Assembly: GCA_013115125.1 (NCBI GenBank)
Contig: JABANN010000252.1
Coordinates: 1 to 47,255 of the forward strand
Direction of reading: 5' to 3'
Origin: Perkinsus olseni
Taxonomy: Eukaryota > Perkinsozoa > Perkinsida
DNA: 47,255 nucleotides
Shown here: piece after piece, positions 1 to 11,040 of the stretch
How positions within the stretch are numbered: the stretch's first letter is position 1
Layout: the number at the start of each line of letters is the position of its first letter
The notes under the pieces: generated by a model
The model's database searches: none
What the model was told of the DNA's origin: nothing
Seen by the model: the letters and a program-made list of their open reading frames with translations, nothing else
Made by a program: the position numbers and the translations under genes

Positions 1-160
1 AACTGACACCACTACGGTGTTAAACCCATTGCAGGTCAATGTAACGTCCTCATACACATGACCGTGCCGGTATCCAAGACGAGGTGAGAATGATGATCTT
101 CTGAGCTCAATATCTGTCTTATCGAATGCTCATGTTGAGACCAGCTGACTCAGTTTGAAA

Positions 161-2657
161 ATGAGTTCCGAGGACAGCTTTATTTCAAGAGTCGGAGCGC
201 TCTCAAGTGATGAGTCAACATTCCGCTGGTTTATCGGCCTGTTATTGTTATTGCTACTCGATTATTCGTTCGACTTAATTGTAGAGGCAGAATCGTCCCG
301 CAATGCGCTTCTTGCTAAGTCCTTCTCATAGCATCAGGTCTGGGCTTTTCTTGGTACATGCGGGATACGGTATGTCATTGACCTTTTCGGTATAGTATCG
401 GCATGTTGTGTTGCGGGGGTCGAAGCTGCAACGGAGCTGTTAAGATCTGATGAGAACATCACCACTGCTGCTTCATCAGCGTACGCTTATATGATATCAA
501 TACCCACTTGTGCAGTTACGGCTGATTGCCCAGGCATCTTCTCTAGAGAGGGTCCATGTATATAGGGTCCACGCTGAAGACTTCGCGCCATCTTCTATGG
601 GCTTCATGCCGGACACTGTTCATGCTAGGCCTTCACGCTGGGGGGGGTCGGTCTCCATCGCGGGCGAAGTCAGGAGGAGTTTGAAGCCCTCTGGGTTCAG
701 TCTGCGTCGATTCCGTGCATACCAGCTTCCTTTGATTGGAGGGGATGTTGTTGCCTGGGTAAAGGAGCTCATAGCGCAGGTCTTGTCGCCTGAGGGGCAG
801 GGGCCGGTCTGAGATTAATATTTCGTGGCGCGTGATGGTCGTCCGTTGCCACGTGCTGTACTATTGATTCTATCCCTATGCTGCTTCTTGCAGCAGTTTT
901 ACGTCATTTATTCAAGCGCCCCCTTGCGAGCATAGTGGGGTTGAGCTCCCTGTCGGTGACCCTTCACACTGTCCCTGCTCAGTCGTGGTTTTTATATTCC
1001 CTTCATGCGTTCCGGTGTCGCCTGTATGATCTTCGGCACGTCCCGAGCGGCCCTTGGAGTGGGGATGCCGGTGGAGGGCCTCGTGGACATGACTCGGTCC
1101 CGGGTGCTCGTACGTTTAGATACTCTCCAGCCTGCTCACAGCGATGGTGACGATGCCGTCTGCGATTCTATAACGGCAGGGCCTTCCTGCCCTCGGGGGC
1201 CCGACCGGAGCTCTGTGCTCCCTCGAGGCCTCATACCGGACTCCCTACGCTCGCGCGGTTTGGACGATAGGGGACTCTTCAAGGCCGTTGTGTCGGCTGT
1301 CTCCCCTGATGGTCTCAAGTCTGATGTCGGCCCACTGCCGAGAAGGCTGCCGCCACGTCCTTCGGCCGAGTTCCTGCGGAAGTCCTGGTCTGCTGGGGAG
1401 GGCGACCTAGAGTGGGAGTTGCTGGGGTCCGAGCCGTTGGATCGCGGCGGGGTCGAGGATGGCGTCCTTGGGGAAGTGGCACATAATGCTGTCCGGCAGG
1501 GGGCATTCCAAGTGGCCTTCAAGCGACCTGTTGTTCTCACGTCAATGATGGTTCGCATTGCGCAGCCGGAAGGATATGTTTTGGTTCGGGGTATCCTCCC
1601 AGGTGAGGATGAGAAGCTTCGGTGGTGGTGCGTGCTCACCGGCACTGGCGATCATAACGTCATCGAAGTGGCTCGAAAATTGTCTTCGATACCCTCTCGA
1701 TGGGGTACGGCTAGCATCCCGGTGGATGGCCTAGATATTGGCTCGGTCCGCTTTCATACGAACAGGCCTGTGAAGATACTCTCGATGGAGGCGGTTGTGG
1801 AGGGCCCTTCCGTGGAGGGAGGGGAGTCCTCAGTGCTGGTGCTTCATCAGGGTGGGGAGAAGGGGAAGGAGTTGGTCGGGTATGAGGGCCTTGTGGGTCC
1901 TAGGGCGCCCTATGTTGACATGGCTACTGTTATGAGAGAGGGTATGACGTGGAGGAAAGAGCAAGATTTGCAAGTTGTGCAAGATCCTCCAGCATTGCTG
2001 TTCTCTATGGACAAGCTTCGAAGGACGTTGGCGATTCTGGCCAGTTTAGAGAGCTCCTGCTGCTTCTGTGGGAACACGAGGAAAGATGCTTTGCGCACAG
2101 CGAAGGTTTTGGTGTCTCGGATGGAGCAAGTGGTGGGAACCCACTGGGGCCGCCACGCCGCTGCTAATATTGACTGCATCGTCGAATATGCTGTGGCCTC
2201 CGCTAAGAGCCACAATCTTGCATTCTTGGACGTTTTCTCAACGCAGAAGTGCGGTTGTGATGGACGACAGGAGTGCACCGCTACCTCCTCTGGAATCCAG
2301 CAGTCTTCGGAGGCCCTACTGAGGCGACTGGATTGGGTCGAGCGGGCCTTTCGTAAGTCCGGAGAGGCGGCCGAGGAAGGCCCACCGCCCGATGGAGGAA
2401 GTGGTGACATGAAGGACATCATCGCGGCAGAGGTCTATGAGCCGTACAGCCACCACCGTCTGCATCGGGCCTCAAGGTAAGATTCTTGTTTTGAGATGTT
2501 TTCATTCGGTATCCTCAGGTCGGGCATCTCAGCGACGGAGCTGCTTGACTTCCTCGAGGACATGATGGCCGATGAGGGTACAGCCCCGCCGTCGGACGTG
2601 GCCGGGTGGAAGCGAAAGCGGGCCCGCCGACGTCGGGCTAAGAATGATAAGCGCTGA
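161..2657 (+). CDS. Orphan protein with N-terminal membrane segment, multi-exon
   Basis: I do not recognise the family. The well supported part is the exon ending at 2476, a 42-nt GT-AG intron (2477-2518) and a last exon 2519-2657. The joined frame stays open and ends in a very basic tail (KRKRARRRRAKNDKR). An ATG at 1005 opens the big exon, but the gene may start at 161. That upstream frame encodes a Leu-rich membrane segment (WFIGLLLLLLLDYSF). Tentative exons are 161-318, 338-369, 396 to about 475 or 511, 531 to about 802, and 983-2476. The upstream joins need very short introns (19 and 26 nt) or GC donors, so the 5' half is uncertain and could be a separate gene. The intron after about 802 carries the ATTTCGTGGCGC motif. 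Confidence 0.5.
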
Positions 2658-3053
2658 GACATCGTTTTTGATGACTTTCTCCGTGACATTGTCACGGTCG
2701 TTATTCGCCCTCCGTGTTTACCGCATGTTATTCGCTGTTCTTCACGTTGATGTTGTTCTTGAGTTCCCGTCGGTTCTTCAATATCGGTTAAGAATCACTT
2801 AGTCGCTCACGTAGGTCTGATGGGCGGCTAGTGACAGCTCGGACTTGGGACCCGGCCGAGTGAACGTCTTACATCACGATCAGCATCATCCACTCCTAGA
2901 GGGTGGCCCTTGCCGTGTAGCGGCTATAGACTCCCTAGGGCGGCAAGGCAAACCCTGAGCGGAGCTGTTTCGCTCAGAGTGAGAGAACGATTTGATTACC
3001 GCTGATAGTCCTTTGTCCTCACTTGAGTAGCAGTCGGAGTTTGTTTGGGTTGA
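2658..3053. other. Intergenic, no gene seen
   Basis: The space lies between two + strand genes. No frame with coding character is seen. It should contain the 3' end of the upstream gene and the promoter and 5' UTR of the RecQ gene. Confidence 0.5.
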
Positions 3054-5653
3054 ATGGCGACCAGCTCCATGGTTTGTGATGATGATGCTGCTTCCGTTGA
3101 GCATCTTAAGTCGGTTGCAAAGGCCATTTTCGGGTTCGACGATTTGAAGCAGGAGCAGATAGAAGTGATGCAGGCCTTGATGAAAAACCATAGCGACGTT
3201 TTCTATGCTTTTCCCACAGGTAAGCGTGGTCGTGTCTGTTGCCCTGATCGATCAGTGAACCCTTTCGAAAGTTCAAAGCTCGTTACCGTGTAGCCTGTAG
3301 AATAGATGAACTCACTCTCATGATATGGACCTCAGGCGTAGACGATTCTTAGACGACCGACAAAGACCGTATCGACCGTCTAAGAATCGTCGTCGTGTCG
3401 TTGAGCTCTCTACCGCACGGGAGCGAGCGCGTAGGGCCACTTGCTTACTCTTGGTCGTCTCTTCTATCAATTACTCGTCCCACTTGTTGTTGTTAGGTGG
3501 CGGTAAATCCCTGTGCTACCAGTTGCCAGCGCTGGCGTCCTCAAGGCCGGGCTTTGCCTTAATCGTCAGCCCCCTCATCGCCCTCATGCAGGATCAGTTA
3601 CACAAGCTGCGAGAAGTCCTCAGCAGCAGCCTCAACGACAACAACCCTCAGAGTAGTTGCAATTTCGTGGCGCAGTGAAGCAAGAGCGACCCGGCTTCAG
3701 ATCGATTCGGGCCGTCTTCCTGCGCTGTTTTGAACTCGTCTATAAGTCCAGCCGAACGGGAGGTGCTCCTCCAGGACTTGCAGCTCGAAACACCTGCAAC
3801 TCGCATAGTGTAGGGGTGGCCTTCCACGGCCGACGCGAGGACGCCTGTTGAGCCAGGTACATTACCCCGGAACAGATATCGTCGGAAGCCTTCAAGGTCA
3901 TCCTGGGGAAGGTGGCTGCCAATAAGACGCTCCTGTATGCTGCCATTGATGAGGCCCACTGTATCTCACAGTGGGGCCACGACTTTAGGCCGGCATATAG
4001 GTGGGGCTTCGGGGTCGTTTGAAAACCGATTCTGACCTCAGAATCGATTTTGGAACCGCATTCTACGCATAAGAAGCAATTCCAGAATCTATTCTGAGTT
4101 TCAGAATTGTTCTATTTTATGGGGGCTTGGTATCGGATTCATTTCGCGGCGCAGTGACGCTTGTTGTTTCAGACGGTTGCGAATATTCCGAGACCTTTGT
4201 CCGGGTGTACCATTACTTGCATGTACGGCTACTTCAACTCCGAAGGTTCGGGACGACGTCATCCAAAGCTTGAGTACTAGTCAGTGATTCCCCTGCCTTC
4301 TTCGCTGAGCTCCTCGTCGTCCTCAGGGATGCACGACCCCAAGATCGTCGCAATGTCCTTCGATCGACCTAACCTCACCTACAGTATAGTCTTTAAAGTA
4401 GCATGGCAGAGGGCGTGGGTGGAAGCACTGCTGTTCGTGTAGGGTGACGAGGATGATGGCATGGACAAGATCGTGCAGGTCGTTAGAGAGGCCCAGGTGG
4501 ACGGGCCTGACTCAACTGGGCTTGTGTGAGCTACTCGTGAAAGTCCAGGGTCAACCTAAGATACCAATCGGTGGTGCTTCTCTCAGATATTGTTTTAGAC
4601 GGGCAGATTGTGAGAAGGTGGCATCGCGGCTGCAGGGGGCTGGTATCAAAGCAGGAGCTTATCACGCAGGCATGCCCGATAAACAGCGTAGGCTTCGGTC
4701 TCCGCGGTGACTCCCCGCTACGCACCGGTGGACAGGGGCGAAGATTCAGAACGACTGGTTGAAGGGAGGGTCAGAAGCTCCTCGGGTGCTGTGTGCGACG
4801 ATCGCCTTTGGTATGGGAGTTGACAAGGTGAGTACTGGCCGGCCGCGTTGGCGTCATTTGCCCCACTGTCAGGCTAACGTCCGGTTCGTCATCCACATGA
4901 CGCTGAGCAAGACGATCGAGGGCTACTATCAGGAGAGCGGCAGGGCTGGCCGTGATGGCAAGCCCGCGAAATGCGTGCTTCTCTACAGCAACAATGATGC
5001 CGGGCTGCTACGATGGTTTATAGGGAAGAAGTTTGAGGATATACGCAAGAAGAAGAAGGAGAAGGCTGAGGAGTGGAAGGGGTGGGTTTCTGCTTAAAGC
5101 CGATTGGAGTTTCCTTCTACTGTCGTTGCTTTGCAGTTGGAATCCGCGACAACTGGAGGAACAGGAGCGTCGAGAGCTGGAGGCATTCGACCTGTTCACG
5201 ACCTATGCGACAAAGGCCTCCTGTCGACGAGAATTCCTCTTGGGTCACTTCGGCGAGAAGCTAGCGAGCAGACGAGGCCCGTCGCGAAGGCAGCACTGCT
5301 GTGATTTTTGCAGCGACCCGAGCGCGGTCCAGCAGGCGACGCAGAAGGCCCTACATCGAAACAGAGGGGGACTGCGAACCCATCCGAGCTTGGCCACCCC
5401 GGCAAAACGCCCCTTCAACTACGAGTACGACAACCGCTCTACCAGCTCGTCCGTCGGCTACTTCAAGCGTTGTCGATCGGAGAGCTCGACCTCCAGCACA
5501 TCCCCGCTGTCGTCAGAAGTATCCAGGGTTGCAGCGAGGGCTAAGCGCGGTGGCACGATATCTATGCTTGGAGCGTTGATGCGGGCGGAAGAGAAAGCTT
5601 CGACGAACTCCAAGGCCGGTCACAAACGGAGCCTACGAGAACGATTCAGATGA
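3054..5653 (+). CDS. RecQ family ATP-dependent DNA helicase
   Basis: RecQ helicases unwind DNA 3'-5' in recombination and fork repair. I resolve 11 exons: 3054-3219, 3497-3652, 3701-3809, 3857-4000, 4173-4273, 4327-4397, 4443-4525, 4587-4687, 4736-4827, 4873-5081, 5137-5653. All phases agree and give about 582 aa. Visible motifs in order are motif 0 ([10 protein letters not shown]), Walker A ([13 protein letters not shown]), [10 protein letters not shown], the DEAH-type box [31 protein letters not shown] and [11 protein letters not shown] Cys-rich zinc region follows ([18 protein letters not shown]). The Ser/Arg-rich tail shows no obvious HRDC domain, so this is a short RecQ. Introns 1 (277 nt) and 4 (172 nt) are long for this window. 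Introns 2 and 4 both carry the ATTTCG[TC]GGCGC motif near their 3' ends. Confidence 0.95.
3342..3390. repeat. Perfect inverted repeat (hairpin) in RecQ intron 1
   Basis: ACGATTCTTAGACG at 3342-3355 is matched by its exact reverse complement at 3377-3390, with a 21-nt loop. It sits inside the 277-nt first intron. It could be a small mobile remnant or an RNA hairpin that brings the splice sites together. Confidence 0.8.
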
Positions 5654-5871
5654 CTGTCTGTTTGTATTGCTAAGTGCTTGAATGACGTTGTGTGTTGGAG
5701 GTCTTCTTGTAGTCGGGAGCCGCTCTCGCCGCCGAGTCATTTTTGGGCGAGCGCTAAAGTAATTGATCATGATGATCTGGTGTTGATGCGTTAATAGTGA
5801 TCGAGCCTTGCAGCTCCTCCTCTTGTTGTTAGTTTATTATAAGTATTGTCATCATCACCAATCACCGTTTG

Positions 5872-7230
5872 ATGACCCGTGCTGCTGCACCGCGTCGTTC
5901 AGCTCACTCTAACGTCATGACCCTCGCTGCTGCTAGTGCTGATGATGATGAAACCACTACGATGATGATGAGGGTGTCCCGTCGGAAGCTGTCTCTCGAG
6001 CTGGCCACTCTTGAGAGGAAACTTGTCGGTCGAAGCCTTTCTGTGGTCTCCGACGTCTATGAATTCTGCAGTCAAAAACGGCCCCTTGGATTCACTGACT
6101 TCCACGTCGTCATGCCGGACCTAGGCGATTACAACACAGTCCTTGCTAAGCACTCGGACGACTATCAACGAGACCAAGTGGTCTACGCTGAGCTTAGAGA
6201 AAGCAATGTCACTAGAGTACGTCTGCTGAGTATGGTCACGCCCTTCTGCCCTGCTCAACATGAAGAGAGGAAGTCCGGTGCCGCCGAAGAGCCCCTGGGC
6301 GGGGTAGCGATAGACCTGTTTGATGTGAAAGATCTCATCGTGAATACACTCACTGTGTCGGCTGACGGGTTTATCTACTATTCTCGCCGAGAGTACCGCG
6401 GTGGTCTGTTCCGGTATGATCTTGAGACAGGCCGGACGTCCTGGTGCAAGGTCTTGCCTACAGTAGCAGCACAGCCCTCAGAGTACCAAGTCAACTGGGA
6501 TAGAGTAACCCTCGCCCAAGCTGGAGAGTCGGGCCGTCTATACTTGGCTGATGATCGAATGATCTTCCTACTCAGGCAAAGGCCGTCAGGAGATGAGGAG
6601 GGTTCGCGGCACAGCCCAGCGCTCAGAACTGCATTCACGTGTCACCCGATGTTCCCTGTTGTCAACGGCCGGGCGGAGCCTGTCATTGGAGTGCATAGAA
6701 TCAAGACCAATTCCGGGCACTCTGTGATGAGGCATTGTTTTGGTGGGAAAGTGTATGTCGGTAACACCCTGGTTGCTCAGCTGGATGGCTCTAGCCGTCT
6801 CTGTTGGCTGGGTGGTTGTCATGAATTGCTACTACAGTTCTCCTGTGCCAGTGGAGAGGTGACAGCGTACAGGGTAGTTGACAACTGTACCCGCTTGACG
6901 GAGCAGTTCACGAGTCATTTACCGCGGCGATGGTGTCGGAGCGCTGAGGGTATCGCCTGTGTCACGCCTGGAGGGAAGGTTTGCATTCTGGGGGTGGGCC
7001 CTGGCTGGAACTCGCTGGTATTTGAGATGACTTTAGAGTACCGAGGTGGTGATAGGCCCGAGTGCCCTGTTGATTCTAGTGGTCAAGTGGAGGCGCTGGC
7101 AAGGCGGCTGCGACGGCACAGATTCGCCTCTTCAGCGTCGACTGATGACACCACCGGCAGTAGCAGTCCTCGTAGCGAATGGCTTATCATAGCGGAGCCC
7201 CAGGTGGCCCCTTTAAATGTTGATCCATAG
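5872..7230 (+). CDS. Single-exon orphan protein, 452 aa
   Basis: The ATG at 5872 opens a 452-codon frame with no in-frame break, and no intron is needed, which is unusual here. An Asp/Met-rich low-complexity stretch lies near residues 20-35. The middle has repeated short blocks of the type GFIYYSRREYRGGLFRYDLE and GRLYLADDRMIFLL, reminiscent of beta-propeller strands, but no repeat family can be named. No signal peptide or membrane span is evident. It may be a lineage-specific gene or a processed copy. Coding status is strong; function is unknown. Confidence 0.75.
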   Translation: MTRAAAPRRSAHSNVMTLAAASADDDETTTMMMRVSRRKLSLELATLERKLVGRSLSVVSDVYEFCSQKRPLGFTDFHVVMPDLGDYNTVLAKHSDDYQRDQVVYAELRESNVTRVRLLSMVTPFCPAQHEERKSGAAEEPLGGVAIDLFDVKDLIVNTLTVSADGFIYYSRREYRGGLFRYDLETGRTSWCKVLPTVAAQPSEYQVNWDRVTLAQAGESGRLYLADDRMIFLLRQRPSGDEEGSRHSPALRTAFTCHPMFPVVNGRAEPVIGVHRIKTNSGHSVMRHCFGGKVYVGNTLVAQLDGSSRLCWLGGCHELLLQFSCASGEVTAYRVVDNCTRLTEQFTSHLPRRWCRSAEGIACVTPGGKVCILGVGPGWNSLVFEMTLEYRGGDRPECPVDSSGQVEALARRLRRHRFASSASTDDTTGSSSPRSEWLIIAEPQVAPLNVDP

Positions 7231-7984
7231 ACCAACAACAACAACAACACGATGTTGCTTTTCAATTCCGTAGACATACTATGCTTATACAGAGAGATAG
7301 CTTTTGGTCATGACCATAATGGTAGACTGGGGGCTACTCTTCCTTCTCACGATTGTTACCCATTTTGGCGCGGTGGGGGTTGCTGATAACCCCAGCACTG
7401 ATAGAGCTGTAGTAGTCGATAGATAGCAAATAGAAGGGTTGGTGCGTCGTTGGCCCCCCTTTACCCGAACATGAGTTGTCTTTCCTATTACCATCATTAA
7501 CGACTCCGACTTTTTATGAACTACCATTCGACATCGATGGTGTCGAACATTCTGTTTGGTTGGTGCTGCTGCTGCTTCTCATGTGAATATGGTCCTCACT
7601 CGAAGCCTACTGTGACACTTGCCTTTTTGTCTTGCTGCTGTTTGCTCTGGTCCTCAGAGACTTTTCATTCCTTCTCCTGCTGCTGGTCGTGTTGATACTG
7701 CGGAGGTCCTGATGGTGGCGGAAAGACTCCTCTCCTCCTCACACCGTCATAGAAGTAATAACAACAATCCTTAGTAGTAGTCACTCATAGTTCAACTACA
7801 ATCATAGTACGCCGCCAAGCCTTGTGTTCGACAGTGGTCATGGAAGGGGTACGAGTGCCGTACGACTGCTGCGAAGCCGAGTATGTATCGGGTTTGTAAT
7901 GTCTGATACATGCGGCTGATGGGAGGAGACCAGCCCCTGCACGCTGCTGCCCCGACGATCTTCCTGTCGTCCCCGAGGCCAATC
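7231..7984. other. Intergenic, no gene seen
   Basis: This is low-complexity, T-rich sequence with short CAA/CTG runs. Only short frames with no recognisable content are present on either strand. Confidence 0.45.
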
Positions 7985-8905
7985 ATACACCCACCGTCAA
8001 TGACGTGGCCTGTTCTACCGGAGATGCCACATTTGACGCCTGTGAAGCTTCTACCGCTGCCGAGGGAACATCATCATCATCATCATCATCATTATCCAAC
8101 GCACGTGGGCAGATCTCACAGTGCCCACTTTGGAGGGCTGGAGAGAGTCCGACCGGAGGAGCTTGAGAGCCTGGGTATATCAGCGGCCTCGGCACTGGAC
8201 AAAGCGGTGGTAGGTGGGCCTGACTGGGTTGGCGCTGGGGGGGGGGGGTGATTGTGTGGGGTAATAAGCTGTAGGTGGTGGTCGCAGGGTCCTCGGGTGA
8301 CCGACAAGTTAGTCTCTGCCGGGGTCCCCTCGCTCGGTCGTACTAGGTGGTCGTGAGGTTCCGCTGTCTCGTCTGCTCAGAAGCATTCCCGCCTGGCCGC
8401 ATTGAGAGGGTTGGTGATGTCGCAGCACTTGGCGACTGCTGTGGATAAGTCCATGCTGGCCGCTACAGCCGCCAATCAAGAGGTCAATCACTCTGAAGGG
8501 ACCCCGGCCGCTGCCCAGTTTCCCAGCAACTGGTGGGCACCGGCATATGGCAGTAGGACTGCATCGAGTCCCTCAGGTATGCCACAGGCTTACCAGCCGA
8601 GCTGCAACGCCGTCACCTGGCGCCCTTTGATTGGTCGTTGCCTCCGCCCGGACCAGTAGGCAGCCACCTCTTCGTTAACAACGCCCTTATGAGTTCGGGA
8701 GATGCTTTGGGTGAGAGGGGAGCCTTCGGCTGATGAACTCGGAGGGGCTGTTGAAAAAACCATACCGAAAAAAATAGCGTTTGTCTTGGACGAGTTGGTA
8801 GGGCACGGCCATACGATGGTCTGCTCCTACTTCTGGGGTTCACGGCAGGTATTGCCGTGACCTACTTCTTGCCCAATTTCGTGGCTCGCAGTAAAGGAGG
8901 CAGCC
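7985..8905 (+). CDS. Poorly resolved multi-exon orphan with poly-His tract
   Basis: Several + strand pieces look coding and can be joined in phase. The first begins near ATG 8000 and contains eight His codons (CAT repeat about 8069-8092), then ERVRPEELESLGISAASALD. An intron follows from about 8209 to 8287. Pieces beginning 8288 and 8381 contain GPRVTDKLVSAG and KHSRLAALRGLVMSQHLATA. Further pieces run to about 8848. A putative last intron starting at 8849 contains ATTTCGTGGCTC (8876-8887). Boundaries, start and stop are uncertain, and no family is recognised. Confidence 0.35.
8069..8093 (+). repeat. (CAT)n microsatellite, in-frame poly-His
   Basis: Eight tandem CAT triplets are read as histidine in the putative orphan coding frame. 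Confidence 0.85.
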
Positions 8906-9115
8906 GCTGCATGGCCTGCTGCTTCCTTTGATGGTTTGGGTAGTAGTGATAGCACGGGTTCATGACGGTGTTCTGACCATGCCACGATCTCTTGGAGGTC
9001 TGCCACTAGCCGTCCTTGTGTTGTTAACGCAGTAGCGGGGGGAATCGTCAGCGGACCTGGCAGTTGGCTCACAGTCGTCGTCGCTGACTACCATTGGTCA
9101 GCTACTTTTTGGATC

Positions 9116-10764
9116 ATGCCTGCATGGGAGGAGGCCGATAGGGCTGATGAGGAGTCCACGCCTGCCCATCACAGGGGGGCTAGGCTGCACGACCCGACCT
9201 CAGTGCGAGGAGTTGGGGTGGCTGATGATATCGGTGCCAGACCGGACATGGAGGACTCCTACGTCTTCATAGACGCTTTTGGTGGCAAAAGCAGCTCGGC
9301 GTTTATGGCGATGTAGGTCATGATTCGGGGGAGGGTCCTTGGAAGGTGTGGGATCCGCAGGCGTCACCCATAGATACGACGGCCATGGTGGACGCCGGTG
9401 TGTTGACTTTGTGTCCAAACGCTTGCATGAGGAAGTGTTGAAGAACCTGACACTAGATCCGCCTCCAGAGCCACCGGACGAGGGCGAGAAAGAGAAGGCG
9501 GGAGGACCCACCCCTTGGGCTACCATGACCTTCACAACGGCCATGTCTTCTGGTGGGCTGCTTCGGATGGCTGCAGTGGAACCGTGTCGAATGCCAGGAT
9601 CGACCTTGGATACGCGGCCTCAGTATGTCTACGCTACTGAGGCCTTAGTAAACGCCTACACCCAGACAGACGAGGCCTTTCGGAATGAACTACAGTCCTT
9701 GGAAGGAGGATGTAGGCCACGGCTGCGAAGTGGAGCTTTCCTTGTGCATCGTGCTGTACACTGTGAAGTCGCCGCGTCGCTCAGCAGAAAGGGTGCCGCC
9801 GCCGGCTGTCATCACGCCAACAGTGGGCTTCGAGAGATCTTCCAGATGCCAGCCGCTGCTGCCTTGGCTGAATCATTACTCCCTCCCTCAGGCACTGCCG
9901 TCACGTGCTTAGTACAGTATGAATTCGGTGGCGACAGGACTCTCTACTGTGCGCATGTTGGTAAGGGAATCTTGAGCTCATCATGGGCAGTTACGGGTTC
10001 AGGAGATTCCCGAGCGGTACTGTGCAGGGGTCGGAGGGCTCTGCGATTGACTAGTGATAGCGACCATAAGGCCACTGACCCGGTAGAGGTGGCCCGGATA
10101 ACTCAGAAGGGAGGCAGGCTAGGGGTAGGCAGGCCGGAGGACATTGTTATCATCGTGAGCAGGTATAGTGGTGAATGATCGGGTGAACGGTATGTTGGCA
10201 ATAGCACGGGCATTGGGAGACTTCCAATTGAAGCGGACGATATCGGCCGAGACGGTGGCCCGAGCGGCGAAGGCCCGGGAGGAGGGGAAGGAGATGCCGC
10301 CGGTCTTTGGTAATGTGGCTGGTCACCAGTGGCGTATTCGAGGTTGATGCTGGCAGGAAACGTTACTGATATAGTGTCCAACATCCCTGATGTAGCCAGC
10401 ATTGTTCTGAAGGAAGCTTCGGACCACTTCTTGATCCTGGCCTGTGATGGCGTCTGGGACGTCATCACCGACCAGGAGGCGGTACGCCGGGCTATAATTT
10501 CATGGCGCGCGACATCTCTGCCATGTGGTAGGTTGACTTAGCGCTAGAGGTCCTCTCCAAGCTCACACAGGCTCAGTTGGCCACACCCAAGGAGGGGAGG
10601 AAGTGGCCGATGCGGTGCGGGACTGTGGCTCAAGTCACAGCGACTGCCTTGGTACGGACACCACCAGCGACGGCGGCGGCGTCCACTGGCCCAGTGGTCA
10701 GGTACAGGAGGCCTTGAGTCGAGGAAGCCTGGATAACGTTACAGTGATGATAGTGTTGTTGTGA
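9116..10764 (+). CDS. PP2C-type protein phosphatase (PPM family)
   Basis: PPM enzymes are Mg/Mn-dependent Ser/Thr phosphatases. Exons: 9116-9312, 9374-9711, 9892-9960, 10003-10113, 10163-10309, 10357-10481, 10532-10764, about 406 aa. Motifs in order: RPDMEDSYVFID, YDGHGG, GCTAV, GDSRAVLCRG, DHKATDP, GGIVVNDRVNGMLAIARALG, ACDGVWDVITDQEAV and DNVTVMIV. The metal-binding Asp residues expected in these motifs are present. The intron 10114-10162 only keeps the conserved GGIVVNDRVNG frame if it uses a GC donor. The last exon changes frame once between LTQAQLATPKEG and EEVADAVRD, beside a run of four G near 10595. One missing G, or an unrecognised intron, would explain it. The intron 10482-10531 carries ATTTCATGGCGC. 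Confidence 0.93.
10114..10162 (+). other. GC-AG intron in the PP2C gene
   Basis: The 49-nt intron begins GCAGGC and ends GAGCAG. With this junction the protein reads QKGGIVVNDRVNGMLA, matching the very conserved PP2C motif. No GT donor in the exon gives this frame. Confidence 0.75.
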
Positions 10765-11040
10765 GCAGCAGCAGCAGCAGCAGCAGCCCACCCTCCTCCG
10801 CATGCGTCGTTTCGCACGTCCACTGATTATCCAGTACAATCCACCTGCTGCTGTTGTTGAGTACAGTACGGCTCACTTCTGGCGGGAACGGCTGGACCCG
10901 AGAGGATTTTCGGGCGCGCGCGGTTGTCGGCGCAACTACTCGCGGCGCCGAAAGGAGCCCAGAACGCCGTGAGAACGGCCGTCCGACCTCTCCCAGGCCC
11001 CACTCTCTTTTTTTTTCTACTTCAAGCCCCTCTCTCGGGC
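10765..11040. other. Intergenic with (CAG)n run
   Basis: A CAG/AGC run of seven triplets (about 10766-10787) follows the PP2C stop. A pyrimidine-rich stretch (about 11000-11030) precedes the next ATG. Confidence 0.5.

Noticed and set aside
1136-1645. Minus-strand 169-aa ORF
   Set aside because: It is a shadow of the large + strand exon 983-2476.
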